DNA of 64,000 nucleotides from RHLJ01 sp965601955 (GTDB taxonomy: Bacteria; Bacteroidota; Rhodothermia; Balneolales; Balneolaceae): positions 2,170,001 to 2,234,000 of the forward strand of contig OZ271855.1 of assembly GCA_965601955.1 (NCBI GenBank), in the 5' to 3' direction. The position numbers were made by a program, and so were the translations under genes. Positions 41,753 to 54,200 of this stretch are shown here, in pieces; position 1 is the first letter of the stretch, and every line of letters begins with the position of its first letter. A model generated the notes under the pieces. The model saw nothing but the letters and a program-made list of their open reading frames with translations. It searched no databases and was not told the origin of the DNA.

Positions 41753-44700
41753 TTATTTAATCAGCGTTAACTTTTTCGTTAGTACCGTATTCCCCGCACG
41801 GAGCTGGTACAGGTACACCCCAGAGGCCAGGTTCCTTGCATCAAAGCGGATTTGGTGATAACCGGCTTCCATGCGGTCATCTATCAGGGTGGCTACCTGC
41901 CGGCCCAGGATGTCGAAGACCAGCAGCTCTACATTCCCGCTTTCCGGTAGCTCAAACTGGATGTTCGTACTTGGATTGAACGGATTCGGGTAATTCTGAG
42001 CCAGGGCATAGGTGGCAGGCAGGTCCTGTTCCGGTTCGTCCGAAACCAGGGTTCCTGCTGTCACCCGGAGATCAAAGCGAGAAGGTACCCCTTCAACTTT
42101 TAACTCCTTTGCTGAGGTTAGCTCAAATGTTGACACACCCCTAAATCCCCTCTCAAGAGGGGACTTTTTTTCAGGGGTTGCTAGCTCAAAGCTAAATTCA
42201 TTGGCTTCGGCCAGGGAGATGGTTTCTCCTGTAAGATGATCCCTTAACTCGAAGTTCAGGGAGCTGCCAAAGGTTTCCAATCCATTCCACTTGAAGGTGA
42301 ATGTTCCTGTCTCGGTGGTGGAAAGGTGGATCGGGAAAGTCACCTGCTTTCCATGCTCAAGGCTGTCAAGAGAAGTAGCTGCCCATAACTGTTCGTCATC
42401 AGCGATAGAAATTTCGGTGTATCTGCTGGCAATCGTACTCAGCTTTGGTGCTTTATAGACATCCGAATTAAATAACACGGCCTGATCCGAGAAATGGCCA
42501 TTGTTAATACTCAGACTTATCCAGGGCACCACAGGTGGTTGTTGGTCGTGGTCGGGTTGTTGTTTATAGAGTACCTGGCTGGCACCCTGGTAGTCTGGTT
42601 TAAAGGACAAAGAGGCTCCCGTAGAAGTCGCTTTCACCCAAAAGGCCTGCATGGCTGGAATCGGGCCATCAAAAACCAAATCCTGGGGAAGGCCCGGAGG
42701 CAGGGGATAGCCATAATTGATGCGGTAGGCTCCCGCTCCTGCATTCAACGAATCATCCCAGATATACGCCACCGGAAAAGTATTGGTGATATCTCCATTA
42801 GTTACTACTTCCGTCCAGTCAAGGGAAACAGGGTAGGGGTTGGAAACCAGGTTCCATCCGGCTGAGTCCGCCGAGACATTATCGGTGTAGCTTAGTGACA
42901 CATCCAGCGTGTCATTCAATGTGGTGCTTTCTGAGAGCAGGTATTTGGGCCAGCTATCCTCGTTACCATCTCCATCGTCATCACCATACACATAGAGTAA
43001 AATGCCGTTGAGTGCAGTATTTACGGAGTTGCTGTCTGCTTTTCCGAAATAATCACTGGCTTTGGATGGAGCTGTCCAGGTTTGCGTGGACTCTTCATAG
43101 AAATACACGTTGGGAGCAAAGCCGGTTCCGCCATCGGAGCCTTCATAACCCTGGGTAAATACCGGATCGAGAAGTTCCGAATAGGTGACATCACCCGGGT
43201 TTCCAATCATTCTCCAGCCCTCGCCGGAATCAATCGTGGCTACGATCATACGGTGTTCTTCTAATTCACGAAGGAAAGGGAAACTAAAACCATCATCGAT
43301 GTTCCAGGCTCCGGAGGTACTGAAATCCAAACCGGGGAAATTTGTGGAGTCAATCATTTGCACGGTAGTTAAGCCGGTTGCATCACCGCTGCCGGTACCA
43401 AAGCCATTGCTTTGACCGCTTTTGATGGTGTTCCAATAACCATCGGTTATGGTGCCATTATCGTTTTCCCCAACAAAGCCTCCCACACTGGAGGTACCAC
43501 TTACACTTCCGGTTGAATAGCTGTTGGTGATGGTTGCATCACGGTTCCATCCTATGAAACCACCCACCTGATCAGACCCGCTTACACTTCCGGTTGAATA
43601 GCTGTTGGTGATGGTTGCATCATTTTCGAATCCAACAAAGCCTCCTACCTCAGAAGATCCGTTTACGCTTCCGCTGGCATAGCTATTGATAATTGTGGAA
43701 AAATCTGAATAGCCCAGGAGGCCGCCTGCACGATTGTCGGCGCTTGTTACACTACCCGTGGCAAAACTGTTGGATATGCTGGCTCCATAAAATTCTCCAA
43801 TCAACCCACCTGCGCTTCTACCTGCAGCATGTATATCTCCACTGGCAGATACCCGGTTCAGGAAGTACGTCGATTCATTCTCCGGATTATAGCTACCTAT
43901 TACCCCTCCAACCCTTCTTCTTCCACTTACATCACCGCTGGCATGGCTGTCAGTTAAATTTCCATCAAAGGCTCCAAAAAGGCCTCCTGCATCATCTATG
44001 GTAGCTGAAATAGTTGCTGATGAAGTCAGTGCATAGCTGGAGTCCCCCCGAAAAATCACCTCGCCACCTATACCACCTGCTAAGTAATCAGTAGCCATAA
44101 TGTTTCCACTTACGGAGATGTTTGCAAGGGTATCTATGTGCGAACCAAATCCGAGCAATCCCCCTATCCATTCGGACCCGGTTATATCCACGGCTTCCAG
44201 GGTGAGGTTAGAAAAGCTTGCACTATCGGCAGCTCCGAACAGCCCAATGTATGACTGTGTATCCCGGTTAATGAATAAGTTGCTGATGGTGTGTCCGTCT
44301 CCATCATAGCTTCCGTTAAATCGATCGGCATCGCTACCAATCGGAGAGAAGCCCAGCCCGGAGTTCCAGCCCGAAGTCTCCGAAGCATCGATATCGGCGG
44401 TTTGAAGGAAGGCTGAGCCCCAGCTGCTTGGAAATTGAGAAAGGATATTTAGCTGATTAAGAGTAGAAATCCGGAAAGGATCACCTGCCGTACCGCTGCC
44501 GGAAGGTAAGTCGCTGATGGCAAAACCATTGACCGAATCCGGAGCATTGAACTGTAAATAAGGCTCGCTGAAAGCAGGTATAATGCCCCAGGTGTTGGTG
44601 AAATCAAAAGTGGGAAAGCTGCTTTGTTGTGCCATTTCCCGGGAGCTAAGCCCGGTAGCGGTTTGACCGTTATTGTCGATACCAAAGGTGCTGTCCTGTC

Positions 44701-47700
44701 CGCTGGTTTGCATATTCCAATATCCATTAGTGATGATGCCATTATCGTTTTCGCCAACAAAACCTCCCAGATTGGAAGTACCGCTTACACTTCCACTGGA
44801 ATAGCTATTAGTGATGGTTGCGTCACGGTTTTCCCCAGCAAAGCCCCCTACGTTAGAGGTACCGCTTACACTTCCGGTTGAATAGCTGTTTGTGATGATT
44901 GCATCACGATTTCTTCCAACAAAGCCACCTATTTCGGAAGTCCCGTTTACCGTTCCGCTGGAATAACTGTTGGAGATAGGGGTATCAATAGCTTGTCCAA
45001 TAAAGCCCCCGGTACGATTAACTCCATTTATATTTCCGCGGGCATAGCTATTGGTAATCGTAGCAAAAGCTGCTGTGCCAATAAGGCCACCTGTTTGTGA
45101 GCCGATGTTTGTTACACTACCCGTAGCATAGCTGTCAGATAGGCTGGCATCATAAAATTCTCCAATCAATCCACCTGCGATTCTATCAGTAGCAAGTACA
45201 TTTCCGCTGGCAGATACCCGCTTCAGGGAATAAACAGATGCATTTTCCGGTTCATAGAGGCCTATTAAACCACCAGGACTTCTATCTCCGCTTACGTCTC
45301 CACTGGCATGGCTATCGGTTAAATTCCCGTCAAATTCTCCAAAAAGGCCTCCTGCATAATCACCGACAGCTGTAACGGTTGCCGATGAAGTGAGTACATA
45401 GCTGGAGTCCCCCCGAAAGACCACCCGGCCTCCTACACCCCCAGCAAATGCATCATCATCGGTAATGGCAGCGTCAATGCTTCCGCTTACAGAGATGTTT
45501 GAAAGGGTATCTAATTGTGAACCCAGCCCAAGTAATCCCCCGGTGTATTGGAGTCCTGTAATATCCACGGCTTCCAGGGTGAGGTTGTAAAAGCCTGCAC
45601 TATCGGCAGCTCCGAATAGCCCAATATGTGTCTGGGTATCCCGGTTAATGAATAAGTTGCTGATGCTATACCCGCCTCCATTATAGCTTCCGATAAATCG
45701 ATTGGCATCATCACCAATAGGAGAGAAGCCCGCTCCCGAATTCCAACCCGAAGTGGCGGAAGCATCAATATCAGTTGTTTGGAGGAAGTGGGCACCACTG
45801 TTCCATATCGTACTGGTCTCACTCAGAATTTCCAGGCTTTCAAGGGAAGAAATGAGGAAGGGATCGGCAGAAGTTCCGCTACCGGAAGGATAGGAGCCAA
45901 TGGCAAAGCCATTGATGGAATCGGGTACCAGGCCTTGTAAATAAGGTTCATAAAAGCCGTTAAACATGGCCCAGGTAGTTCCAAAATCAAAACCGGTAAA
46001 GCTGGAATCCTGCCGCATCTCGGCGGTAGTAAGACCGATGGGGTTTTGGCCGTTGTTGTCGATAACAATACCGGTGCTTGTGCCGCTTTTTTGTGTATCC
46101 CAATAGGTGTTAATGAGCGTTCCGGAATTACGTCCCGCAATACCTCCTTCTGCGGAAGATCCACTTACTGCTCCATTGACATAACTTTCTTCAATTATTC
46201 CATCACCTATATCACCGATAAGTCCTCCTGTTCTTGTTTCGGAATTTACCCGTGCTGATGAATACACCTGGAGCACACTATCTGCAAAGCTGGTACCGAT
46301 AAGTCCTCCGCCATTGATAGAAGCACTTACTGATCCGGTAACGTAAATCTTTTTTATGATACTTTCTGTTCCTGCATAACCTGCGAGTGCTCCGGTATTA
46401 TTACCATAGCCGTTAATTTTTGCCTGTACTAATCCCAGTTCTCTAACCATAGTGCTATCCATCCACCCAAATAAACCTATATTTGACTCTGAAAAGGTGT
46501 CAATGAACAGGTTGGAAATGGTATACCCGCCCCCGTTGTAGGTACCTTTGAATGGTGTGGTAGCATTTCCAATGGGAGAAAAACCCTCACCCGAATTCCA
46601 GCCGGAAGTGGCGGAGGCGTCGATGTCCGCGGTTTGCTGGAAGTAGGCGTTGATATCCCAAATACTTTCTACCTGGCTGAGGATGAAGAGGTTATCTAAG
46701 GTGGCAATGAGATAGGGATCACCGCTGGTTCCACTACCCGTTGGGTAAAAGGAGAAAGGGAAGTCGCCTACTGAATCCGGGCTAACGGCTTGCAGGTAGG
46801 GCTCCGAAAAATCCTCCCACATCGTCCAGGTATTGGTAAAATCAAAGCCGGAGAAGTTGGCCTGCTGTCGCATCTGGGCGGTAGTAAGCCCGGTAGCAGA
46901 TTGGCCGTTGGTATCGATTCCGAAGGCATCGCTTTCCCCGCTGGTTTCGGTATCCCAATAGCTGTTGGTTATGGTTCCTCCACTATTATTTCCAGCAAGG
47001 CCTCCGAGTAATGTTCCTCCTGTTGTACTTACAAGAGCGGTAGAGTAGCTATTTTCAATGATGCCAAGAGAAAGGTTAGCTCCAACTAGCCCTCCTACGC
47101 GGTTAAACCCAGTTACCGATCCAGTTGCATAACTATCTTTAAGTATTCCCGATTGAATTTCAGCGATAAGTCCACCGACGTAGGCTCCAATAGAAGTGAC
47201 TTCTACAGAAGAATACACCCGGAGCACACTATCTGCAGAGCTGACACCTATAAGTCCACCTACACGACTATTAGCACTTACTAACCCGGTTGCATAAGAA
47301 TTCTTTACAATGCTTCCTGAATTAGCAAACCCTATTAGTGATCCTGTCCTGGAATTACCAGTTATATTTACCTGTACCAGGCTTATATTCGTAATAGTAG
47401 CGTTATCAATCACCCCAAATAAGCCCACATTCGTTTCTAATGAGCGATTAATAAACAGGTTCGAAATAGTGTGTCCTCCTCCATCATAGGTTCCTGTAAA
47501 ATCGGTGGTAAGATTACCAATAGGAGTGAAGCCGGCTCCTGCATCCCAGGTGGAGGTGGAAGAGGCATCGATATCCGCGGTTTGTTGGAAGTAGGCGTTG
47601 TCATCCCACACGGTATCGCTTTGGCTGAGCCAATATAAATTATCGAGGGTGGCAATGAGGTAGGGGTCGCCGGAGGTTCCGCTGCCCGAGGGAGGGGTGG

Positions 47701-47785
47701 CGGTTTGGGAGTAGGCCATCATCGCTGAAAACAAGTTCATACTGATGAGTGCTAAAGAAAAAGTGAATCTTAACGAGTACTTCAT
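41753..47785 (-). CDS. Giant secreted GLUG-repeat protein 1, four modules, T9SS sorting domain
   Basis: About 2010 residues. The ATG at 47785 (MKYSLRFTFSLALISMNLFS) gives a signal peptide ending AYSQ; an in-frame start 20 codons upstream lacks support. Four large modules (starts near 47694, 46746, 45890 and 44506) each open with a GSGTxxDPxLIxxLxxL segment. Each then carries many GLUG-type beta-helix turns (VGGLIG, NSYATGSVSG, YWDTxTSG) and ends EPYL. The C-terminal part has WRMIGNPGD, a Ca-binding-like YGDDDGDGNEDSWP, KSPLERGFRGV from an inserted repeat, and a T9SS domain (YPNPFNPSTN...KKLTLIK). Likely a surface adhesin or matrix protein; the ligand is unknown. Confidence 0.85.
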   Translation of the reverse strand: MKYSLRFTFSLALISMNLFSAMMAYSQTATPPSGSGTSGDPYLIATLDNLYWLSQSDTVWDDNAYFQQTADIDASSTSTWDAGAGFTPIGNLTTDFTGTYDGGGHTISNLFINRSLETNVGLFGVIDNATITNISLVQVNITGNSRTGSLIGFANSGSIVKNSYATGLVSANSRVGGLIGVSSADSVLRVYSSVEVTSIGAYVGGLIAEIQSGILKDSYATGSVTGFNRVGGLVGANLSLGIIENSYSTALVSTTGGTLLGGLAGNNSGGTITNSYWDTETSGESDAFGIDTNGQSATGLTTAQMRQQANFSGFDFTNTWTMWEDFSEPYLQAVSPDSVGDFPFSFYPTGSGTSGDPYLIATLDNLFILSQVESIWDINAYFQQTADIDASATSGWNSGEGFSPIGNATTPFKGTYNGGGYTISNLFIDTFSESNIGLFGWMDSTMVRELGLVQAKINGYGNNTGALAGYAGTESIIKKIYVTGSVSASINGGGLIGTSFADSVLQVYSSARVNSETRTGGLIGDIGDGIIEESYVNGAVSGSSAEGGIAGRNSGTLINTYWDTQKSGTSTGIVIDNNGQNPIGLTTAEMRQDSSFTGFDFGTTWAMFNGFYEPYLQGLVPDSINGFAIGSYPSGSGTSADPFLISSLESLEILSETSTIWNSGAHFLQTTDIDASATSGWNSGAGFSPIGDDANRFIGSYNGGGYSISNLFINRDTQTHIGLFGAADSAGFYNLTLEAVDITGLQYTGGLLGLGSQLDTLSNISVSGSIDAAITDDDAFAGGVGGRVVFRGDSSYVLTSSATVTAVGDYAGGLFGEFDGNLTDSHASGDVSGDRSPGGLIGLYEPENASVYSLKRVSASGNVLATDRIAGGLIGEFYDASLSDSYATGSVTNIGSQTGGLIGTAAFATITNSYARGNINGVNRTGGFIGQAIDTPISNSYSSGTVNGTSEIGGFVGRNRDAIITNSYSTGSVSGTSNVGGFAGENRDATITNSYSSGSVSGTSNLGGFVGENDNGIITNGYWNMQTSGQDSTFGIDNNGQTATGLSSREMAQQSSFPTFDFTNTWGIIPAFSEPYLQFNAPDSVNGFAISDLPSGSGTAGDPFRISTLNQLNILSQFPSSWGSAFLQTADIDASETSGWNSGLGFSPIGSDADRFNGSYDGDGHTISNLFINRDTQSYIGLFGAADSASFSNLTLEAVDITGSEWIGGLLGFGSHIDTLANISVSGNIMATDYLAGGIGGEVIFRGDSSYALTSSATISATIDDAGGLFGAFDGNLTDSHASGDVSGRRRVGGVIGSYNPENESTYFLNRVSASGDIHAAGRSAGGLIGEFYGASISNSFATGSVTSADNRAGGLLGYSDFSTIINSYASGSVNGSSEVGGFVGFENDATITNSYSTGSVSGSDQVGGFIGWNRDATITNSYSTGSVSGTSSVGGFVGENDNGTITDGYWNTIKSGQSNGFGTGSGDATGLTTVQMIDSTNFPGLDFSTSGAWNIDDGFSFPFLRELEEHRMIVATIDSGEGWRMIGNPGDVTYSELLDPVFTQGYEGSDGGTGFAPNVYFYEESTQTWTAPSKASDYFGKADSNSVNTALNGILLYVYGDDDGDGNEDSWPKYLLSESTTLNDTLDVSLSYTDNVSADSAGWNLVSNPYPVSLDWTEVVTNGDITNTFPVAYIWDDSLNAGAGAYRINYGYPLPPGLPQDLVFDGPIPAMQAFWVKATSTGASLSFKPDYQGASQVLYKQQPDHDQQPPVVPWISLSINNGHFSDQAVLFNSDVYKAPKLSTIASRYTEISIADDEQLWAATSLDSLEHGKQVTFPIHLSTTETGTFTFKWNGLETFGSSLNFELRDHLTGETISLAEANEFSFELATPEKKSPLERGFRGVSTFELTSAKELKVEGVPSRFDLRVTAGTLVSDEPEQDLPATYALAQNYPNPFNPSTNIQFELPESGNVELLVFDILGRQVATLIDDRMEAGYHQIRFDARNLASGVYLYQLRAGNTVLTKKLTLIK
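42133..42168. repeat. In-frame palindromic repeat in giant gene 1 (KSPLERGFRGV)
   Basis: ACACCCCTAAATCCCCTCTC followed by AAGAGGGGACTT contains CCCCTCTCAAGAGGGG. Giant gene 2 (48621-48655) has the same sequence at the equivalent position. Giant gene 3 (58437-58495) has it with an extra insertion. It is read in frame in all three. Confidence 0.75.
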
Positions 47786-47849
47786 GTTATATATCTTCCT
47801 TCCTTTGGTAATAATTATTGCAATCCTGAACTTTGTGCTGCGCACGGGA

Positions 47850-47879
47850 CGAACATAGTGTGCTTGTAGGGGGCTTCAA
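47850..47879 (-). promoter_or_regulatory. Predicted promoter of giant gene 1 (TTG-N19-TATGTTCG)
   Basis: On the minus strand, TTG (47877-47879) is followed by exactly 19 nt and TATGTTCG (47850-47857), one mismatch from TAnnTTTG. The same geometry at the same place upstream of giant gene 3 supports it. Confidence 0.65.
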
Positions 47880-47883
47880 GCCG

Positions 47884-47902
47884 TTGTCCCCGGTTTGTCC
47901 CC
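47884..47902 (-). promoter_or_regulatory. Tandem GGGGACAA operator candidate, giant gene 1
   Basis: Two direct copies of GGGGACAA (minus strand; 47895-47902 and 47884-47891) are spaced 11 bp apart, about one helical turn, immediately upstream of the predicted -33 element. The position suits an activator. The identical pair occurs upstream of giant gene 3. Confidence 0.6.
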
Positions 47903-48099
47903 GGTTTGAATGGGCTTTTTTTTGGTTTGATAAGAGATGAGTGAAAGGTGAAAGTTGAGAGGTGATTTGGAGACTCCTTCACCTTTCTCCTATCACCTCT
48001 CACTTATCATTAATTACTTCAGCACATGGTTCAGGATGACCTGGATAGCTTCTTTTGGGGAGCTCAGGGTGACAGTCCTTTTCGTATAGTTTTTTTAGA

Positions 48100-48187
48100 G
48101 TCATCCAGAGCGGAGCGAAGGATCTGCACAATGCTGTTCCGGCTGGATGTTAGGTTGTGCAGACTCATCGCTTTCGCTCTGAGTGAC
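48100..48187 (+). repeat. 88-bp imperfect palindrome GTCATCCAGAGCGGAG ... CTCTGAGTGAC
   Basis: The left arm GTCATCCAGAGCGGAGCGAA plus GGATCTGCACAA is matched by TTGTGCAGACTCATCGC plus TTTCGCTCTGAGTGAC. Further inverted repeats precede it (GAGAGGTGAT near 47968 against TATCACCTCTC near 47989). No gene was seen between 47903 and 48264. Confidence 0.7.
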
Positions 48188-48207
48188 TTTGGAATCAGGA
48201 TTTAGAA

Positions 48208-48250
48208 TGAAAAATTAAAAATTGGGCTCGTGCCTATTTTTAATTTTTCA
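48208..48250. terminator. 15-bp AT-rich hairpin downstream of giant gene 2
   Basis: TGAAAAATTAAAAAT (48208-48222) pairs with ATTTTTAATTTTTCA (48236-48250) around a 13-nt loop, 14 nt past the stop of giant gene 2 on the minus strand. It is a probable terminator, and its arms resemble the outer arms of the 36-nt-core repeats. Confidence 0.6.
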
Positions 48251-48264
48251 TCTTAAATTTTGAA

Positions 48265-51200
48265 TTACTTGATAAGGGTTAGCTTTTTGGTAATCACCGT
48301 ACCCCCGGCCCGGAGTTGGTAGAGGTAGACCCCGGAGGCAAACCTGGAGGCGTTGAATCGGATTTGGTGGTAGCCTGCTTCCATTCGGTCGTCTATAAGC
48401 CTGGCTACCTGCCGGCCGAGGATATCGAAGACCAGTAGCTCTACATTCCCGCTTTCCGGTAGCTCGAATTGGATGTTCGTGCTTGGGTTGAAGGGGTTTG
48501 GGTAGTTCTGAGCCAGGGCATAAGTGACGGGCAGGGCCTGGTCTGGTTCGTCCGACACCAGGGTGCCTACGGTTACGCGGAGTTCAAAGCGTGTGGCGCC
48601 AAGTTCATTGGCTGACACTGACACACCCCTAAATCCCCTCTCAAGAGGGGACTTTTCCTCGTTTTGTAGCTTTGCTGCGGAGCTAGTTTTCAGTTCAAAG
48701 GAATAAGAGTCTCCTTCGGAAAGACTGACACTCTCCCCGGTGAGCTTGTCTATGAACTCAAAGTTCCAGTCATCGTCGAAGCTATCGAGGCCATCCCATT
48801 GCATGTTGAAGTTTCCGGTTTCGGTAGTGGAGAGGTGGATGGGGAAAGTCGCCTGTTCCCCGGCTTCAAGGCCGGCAAGGGAAGCCGCCGTCCATAAGCC
48901 GCTGGTGTCTGCGATAGAAATTTCGGTATACCTGCTGGCAATGGTGTTCAGTTTTGGCGCTTTATAGGCATCGGAAGTAAACAGCACGAGCTGGTCGGAG
49001 AAATCCCCGGTGGATACCGTAAGGCTCAGCCAGCCTGTTTCTGTGTCTGTATCTGCTTCCGGGGTTGACTGATGTTGTTTAAGAAGTTGGCTGCTTGCCG
49101 CCTGCTGATCGGGCTTAATATCCAGGGATGCGCCCGTGGCAGAAGCCTTTACCCAGAAAGACTGCATAGCAGGAACCGGGTCATTGGATAGATAATCCTG
49201 CGTTAATCCTGGGGGTAATGGATATCCCAGAATGACCTGGTAGGATCCGTTTCCATTATTCAGGGTGTTATCCCAGACATAAGCTACCGGAAAGGTACTG
49301 GTATTATCCTCATTACTAACCAGCTCTGTCCAGTCCAGGGAAACAGGGTAGGGATTGGAGATTAAATTCCATCCCGCAGAATCAGCGGATACATTATCGG
49401 TATATCCCAGGCTCACGTTATAGGACTGGTTAAGCGTAGCATTTTCCGAAACGATGTATTTGGGCCAGCTATCCTGGTTTCCGTCATTATCGTCGTCTCC
49501 ATATACATAAAGGAGGATTCCGTTGAGTGCAGTATTTACCGAGTTGCTGTCTGCTTTTCCGAAATAGTCGTTGGCTTTGGAAGGAGCCGTCCAGGCCTGG
49601 GTAGTTTCTTCGTAGAAATACACGTTGGAACTTCCGCTTTCGGTATCGGCCCCGGTGAAGCCCTGCGTCCATAGTGGATCGAGCAACTCGGAGTAGGTGA
49701 CATTTCCGGGATTGCCAATCATGCGCCATCCCTCGCCGGAATCAATCGTGGCAACGACCATGCGGTGCTCTTTCAATGCTCTCAGATAGGGGAAAGTAAA
49801 TCCGTCATCGATATTCCAGGCTCCGGTTTCACTGAAATCAAAGCCGGAGAAGTTCGTGGAATCGATCATTTGGGCTGTGGTCAAGCCGGTTGCATCACCA
49901 CTTGTATTGCCAATGCCACTGTTTTGGCCACTTAAATCAGTATTCCAATAGCTTGTCGAGATCGTACTACCGAACACTCCTCCTATTAACCCACCAAAAT
50001 CAGAATCGCTTCCGTCCACGGAGCCTGTCGAGTAACTGTTAGTAATGATTGAGCCAGGTGATGAAAGTCCGACAAGTCCACCTACCCGAAATGAACCATA
50101 TATCGAGCCACCTGCATAACTGTTGGTTAGTATTCCGGTGGTTAAAGTCCCAATAAGACCACCTGTACTATTTGCTTCTGAGTTAATATCTGCGGTGGAA
50201 TAGGCTTTGTATACACTATCCGCTCTGCTTGTACCAATCAATCCACCAGTACTGGCTCCTCCATCTACCGATCCGGTAGAATAGACATTCCTGATCACTG
50301 ACCCGTTGTTTACAAAACCGGCAAGAGTTCCGGTATTAGAAGAACCAGTTACATCTGCGTTTACCAACCCAAGATTGGAAATGGTGGTGCTGTCCACTTC
50401 ACCGAAAAAGCCGGTATTTGAGTCATTCGGGCGATTAATCACCAGGTTGGAAATTTCATTTCCTCCACCGTCGTAGTCACCCTTAAAAGGGTACGAATTT
50501 TCACCAATAGGAATGAAGCCTGCTTCCGAATTCCAGCCCGAAGTTGCCGAAGCATCGATATCAGCGGTTTGAAGGAAGGCCGAGTTCCAGGCCGTGGAAC
50601 TCTGAGAAAGAATATCCAGGTGGGTGAGGGTAGAAATAAGAATTGGATCGCCTTCGGTGCCGGAGCCGGATGGGAAATCGGCAAAGGCGAAACCATTGAC
50701 CGAATCCGGTATGGAAAACTGCAAATAAGGCTCGCTAAAAGCGTTTAAAATGCTCCAGGTGCCGGAGAAATCTAAGCCGGAAAAACTGCTTTGCTGCGTC
50801 ATTTCCTGGATGGTTAGCCCGGTAACGGTTTGACCGTTCGTATCGTTACCAATGGCGTTGCTTTGCCCGCTGGTTTCGGTGTTCCAGTAACTGTTGGTGA
50901 TGGTTCCGTCATTTTCTCCAATAAAGGCACCCGTTCTGGAACCACCACTTACACTACCAATGGCGTAGCTTTCACTGATATTTCCATTATTATTTACAAA
51001 GCCTATGAAGCCCCCGATATTTGAACTTCCCTGTACTGATCCGGTGGCGAAACTATTAGTGATAACTACATCTTCCTCTGTTTGTCCTATTAATCCACCA
51101 ACATCTTGCGTTCCTGAGACATCTCCGGTAGCATATACCCGATGGAGTGCTTCCCCGGCATCAGTCCACGAAAAGAGTCCAATTAACCCACCTACTTCAT

Positions 51201-54200
51201 TGGTTCCTGAAACAGTACCGGTGGCATAACTATTGGACAGACTTCCTGTGAACTCTCCAAAAAGACCTCCAACCTGCTCTTTACCTACTACATTAGCTGA
51301 TGAGGCTAAGTTCTCCATGTTATAAACACCTCCTGTTCCAGCAATCCCGCCAGCGAGCGACAAATCATTTATATCGGGTTCGCTAGTTATTCTTCCAGAG
51401 GTATATATATTAGAAACAGTCCCTAATCTTAATTTTCCTGCTAGCCCACCAACGAATCGTTGTCCCCTAATACTCAAGTCAACAAGATTTAAACTATCTA
51501 TACTCGCTCCTTGGGTTTCTCCAAAAAAACCAATGTATTCTTCTGTTGGTCGCTTTATGGTCAATCCGGTAATCGTATGTCCTTTTCCTTTGTAGCTTCC
51601 TTCAAAATTAGAACCTAATTCATCTCTACCAATAGGCGAAAACCCTGCACTATCATCCCATACTGCTGTGGGGGAAGCATCAATATCGGCGGTTTGAATG
51701 AAGTCGGCATCCCACATGCTTTCTTCCTGGCTGAGGATGAACAAATTGTCCAGGGTGGCAATCTGGTAGGGATCGGCGGAAGTTCCTTCACCTGCCGGGA
51801 ACCATGCCGTGGGATGCCCCGCCACGGAATCAGGGGCAAAATTCTGAAGATAGGGTTCGGAAAAACCATTTACGATTCCCCAGGTAGTGCTAAAATCAAA
51901 GCCAGAAAAATTGGACTGGAACTGCATCTGGGAAGAAGTGAGCCCGGTAGGGGATTGGCTGTTACCATCGGAGCCAATGCCATTGCTTTGGCCGCTGCTT
52001 TCGGTATTCCAGTAGGTGGAAGTAAGAACGCTACTACTACTGTTCCTACCTACTAAGCCTCCCGTATTACTAGAACCAGAAACACTTGCTGAGGAATAGG
52101 AAGTTACTATGTTTACGGTGCCTGTCCCGGTTAAACCTCCTATATCCGCCCCGGTTCCGGAAACACTTCCTGTTGTATAGGAATCAATGATTTGATAAGC
52201 AGTTACATCCCCAACCAGACCGCCAATATCATTTGCACCCGTTATCGTACCCGTGCTATAACTACGGACTATTTCGTCCCCGGGAGATGAATCGGTGCCA
52301 TCGAAATATCCTATTATGCCTCCTATATCGTCGTTAGATGCAATTACATCTGCTTTCGAATAGGAGTCGGATACATAAGCAGAGGTTGTATATCCTAAAA
52401 GTCCTCCAACTTCACTTTTTCCTGTAATGGTACCTGTTACATAGACATTGTACAGCTCAATATCTATACTGAGACCGCTAACACCACCTACACTGTTATT
52501 CCCGGTTATCTCCATTTCGGTTAATCCCAAATCCGATATTTGGGCTCCATTCGTAGCACTAAAAAAGCCAATTTCGTTGTTGTTTGGCCGATCAATAAAT
52601 ACACCAGAAATGGTATGCCCGCCTCCGTCATAATTGCCATTAAATGAAGGACTATCACCGATGGGTGTGAAGCCTTTTCCGGAATCCCATAGATAGCTTT
52701 CCGAGGCGTCAATATCGCCGGTTTGCTGGAAGTAGGCATTGTCATTCCATACGGAGTCGGTTTGGCTGAGCCAGTACAGGTTTTCAATAGAGGCAATGAG
52801 GAAAGGATCGCCCAAAGTACCGCTTCCGGTTGGAACGGTAGATGGGGGGTAATCCGCGATGTCCGGAAGCGGAAATACCCGTAGGAAAGGCTCCAGGAAG
52901 CCATTAGCAATCCCCCAGGTAGTGCTAAAATCGAAGCCGGAGAAACTGGAAGCCTGCTGCATTTGCGCGGAGCTAAGCCCGGTGGCAGATTGGCTGTTAT
53001 CATCAAAACCAATGCCGGTAGTTTGTCCGCTGGTAGTAGTATCCCAATAAGCAGCGGTAACCGTGCTGCCGCCAGAGTTAGTACCAATCAAACCTCCCAA
53101 CGTGCCTGAGCCTGAAACGCTGCCGCTGGCATAGGAAGTATTGATATGGGAAGTTTGATTGTTCCCGATGAGCCCTCCTACATTATTCGTACCGCTTACT
53201 GAACCCGTAGCATAGGAATCTGTAATTCCCGCTACAGTAGCTGCAAAACCCACCAATCCGCCCACATCGCTGGTTCCGCTAACAGAGCCTGTAGCGAAAC
53301 TGCGTAGAACAACGGTAACGCCGCTTATCCCAGGAAAATCTCCAATTAACCCGCCCGCAGAACTTTGTCCATGTACAGATCCTGTGGCATAGGAGTCGGT
53401 AATACTAGTGAAAGTCACATTTCCAAATAAGCCACCTGAACCAGTTGAAAAAGCAGTTACAGATGCCGAAGAATAATTGGAAGTGGCTGTTGAATCAGAC
53501 TCCAAAAGCCCTCCAAGGCCACCCACATTAGTTGCTCCATTCACGGTTCCTGAGCTATGGGTATTGGTAATGATTGTGCTTCCATACGCAGCCCCAAATA
53601 AAGCACCGACGCGCCCGCTACCGGTTATTTGTACATCCGTTAGCCCCAAATCCTGAATCTCACTATTAGTAACGGCGCCAAATAAACCTATAACGGATTC
53701 TGTGGGGCGATTAATAAAGAGGTTAGAAATAGTGCGCCCATTGCCATCGTAATTCCCGTCAAATCGGTTTCCATCGGTACCAATTGGGGAGAAACCCGCA
53801 CCGGAATTCCAGGTAGACGTTTCCGAGGCATCGATATTTGCGGTTTGCTGGAACACCGAGCCCCAGGCGCTGCTGCTTTGGGAGAGAGCTTCTAAATGCG
53901 TGAGATTGGAAATAAGGATAGGATCGCCTTCGGTGCCTGCACCGGAAGGGAAATCTCCCAGGGCAATTCCGTTTATGGAATCCGGCGTATTAAATTTCAG
54001 GTAAGGCTCACTAAAGATGTCTACAATACCCCAGGTACCGGAGAAGTCGAAACCGGAAAAGTTGCTTTGTTGCGCCATTTCCTGGATGGTAAGTCCCGTA
54101 ACGGTTTGGCTGTTGTTATCTGTACCAATGCCATTGCTTTGCCCGCTGGTTTGGGTGTTCCAGTAGCTGTTGGTAATGGTACCTTCGTTTTCACCAATAA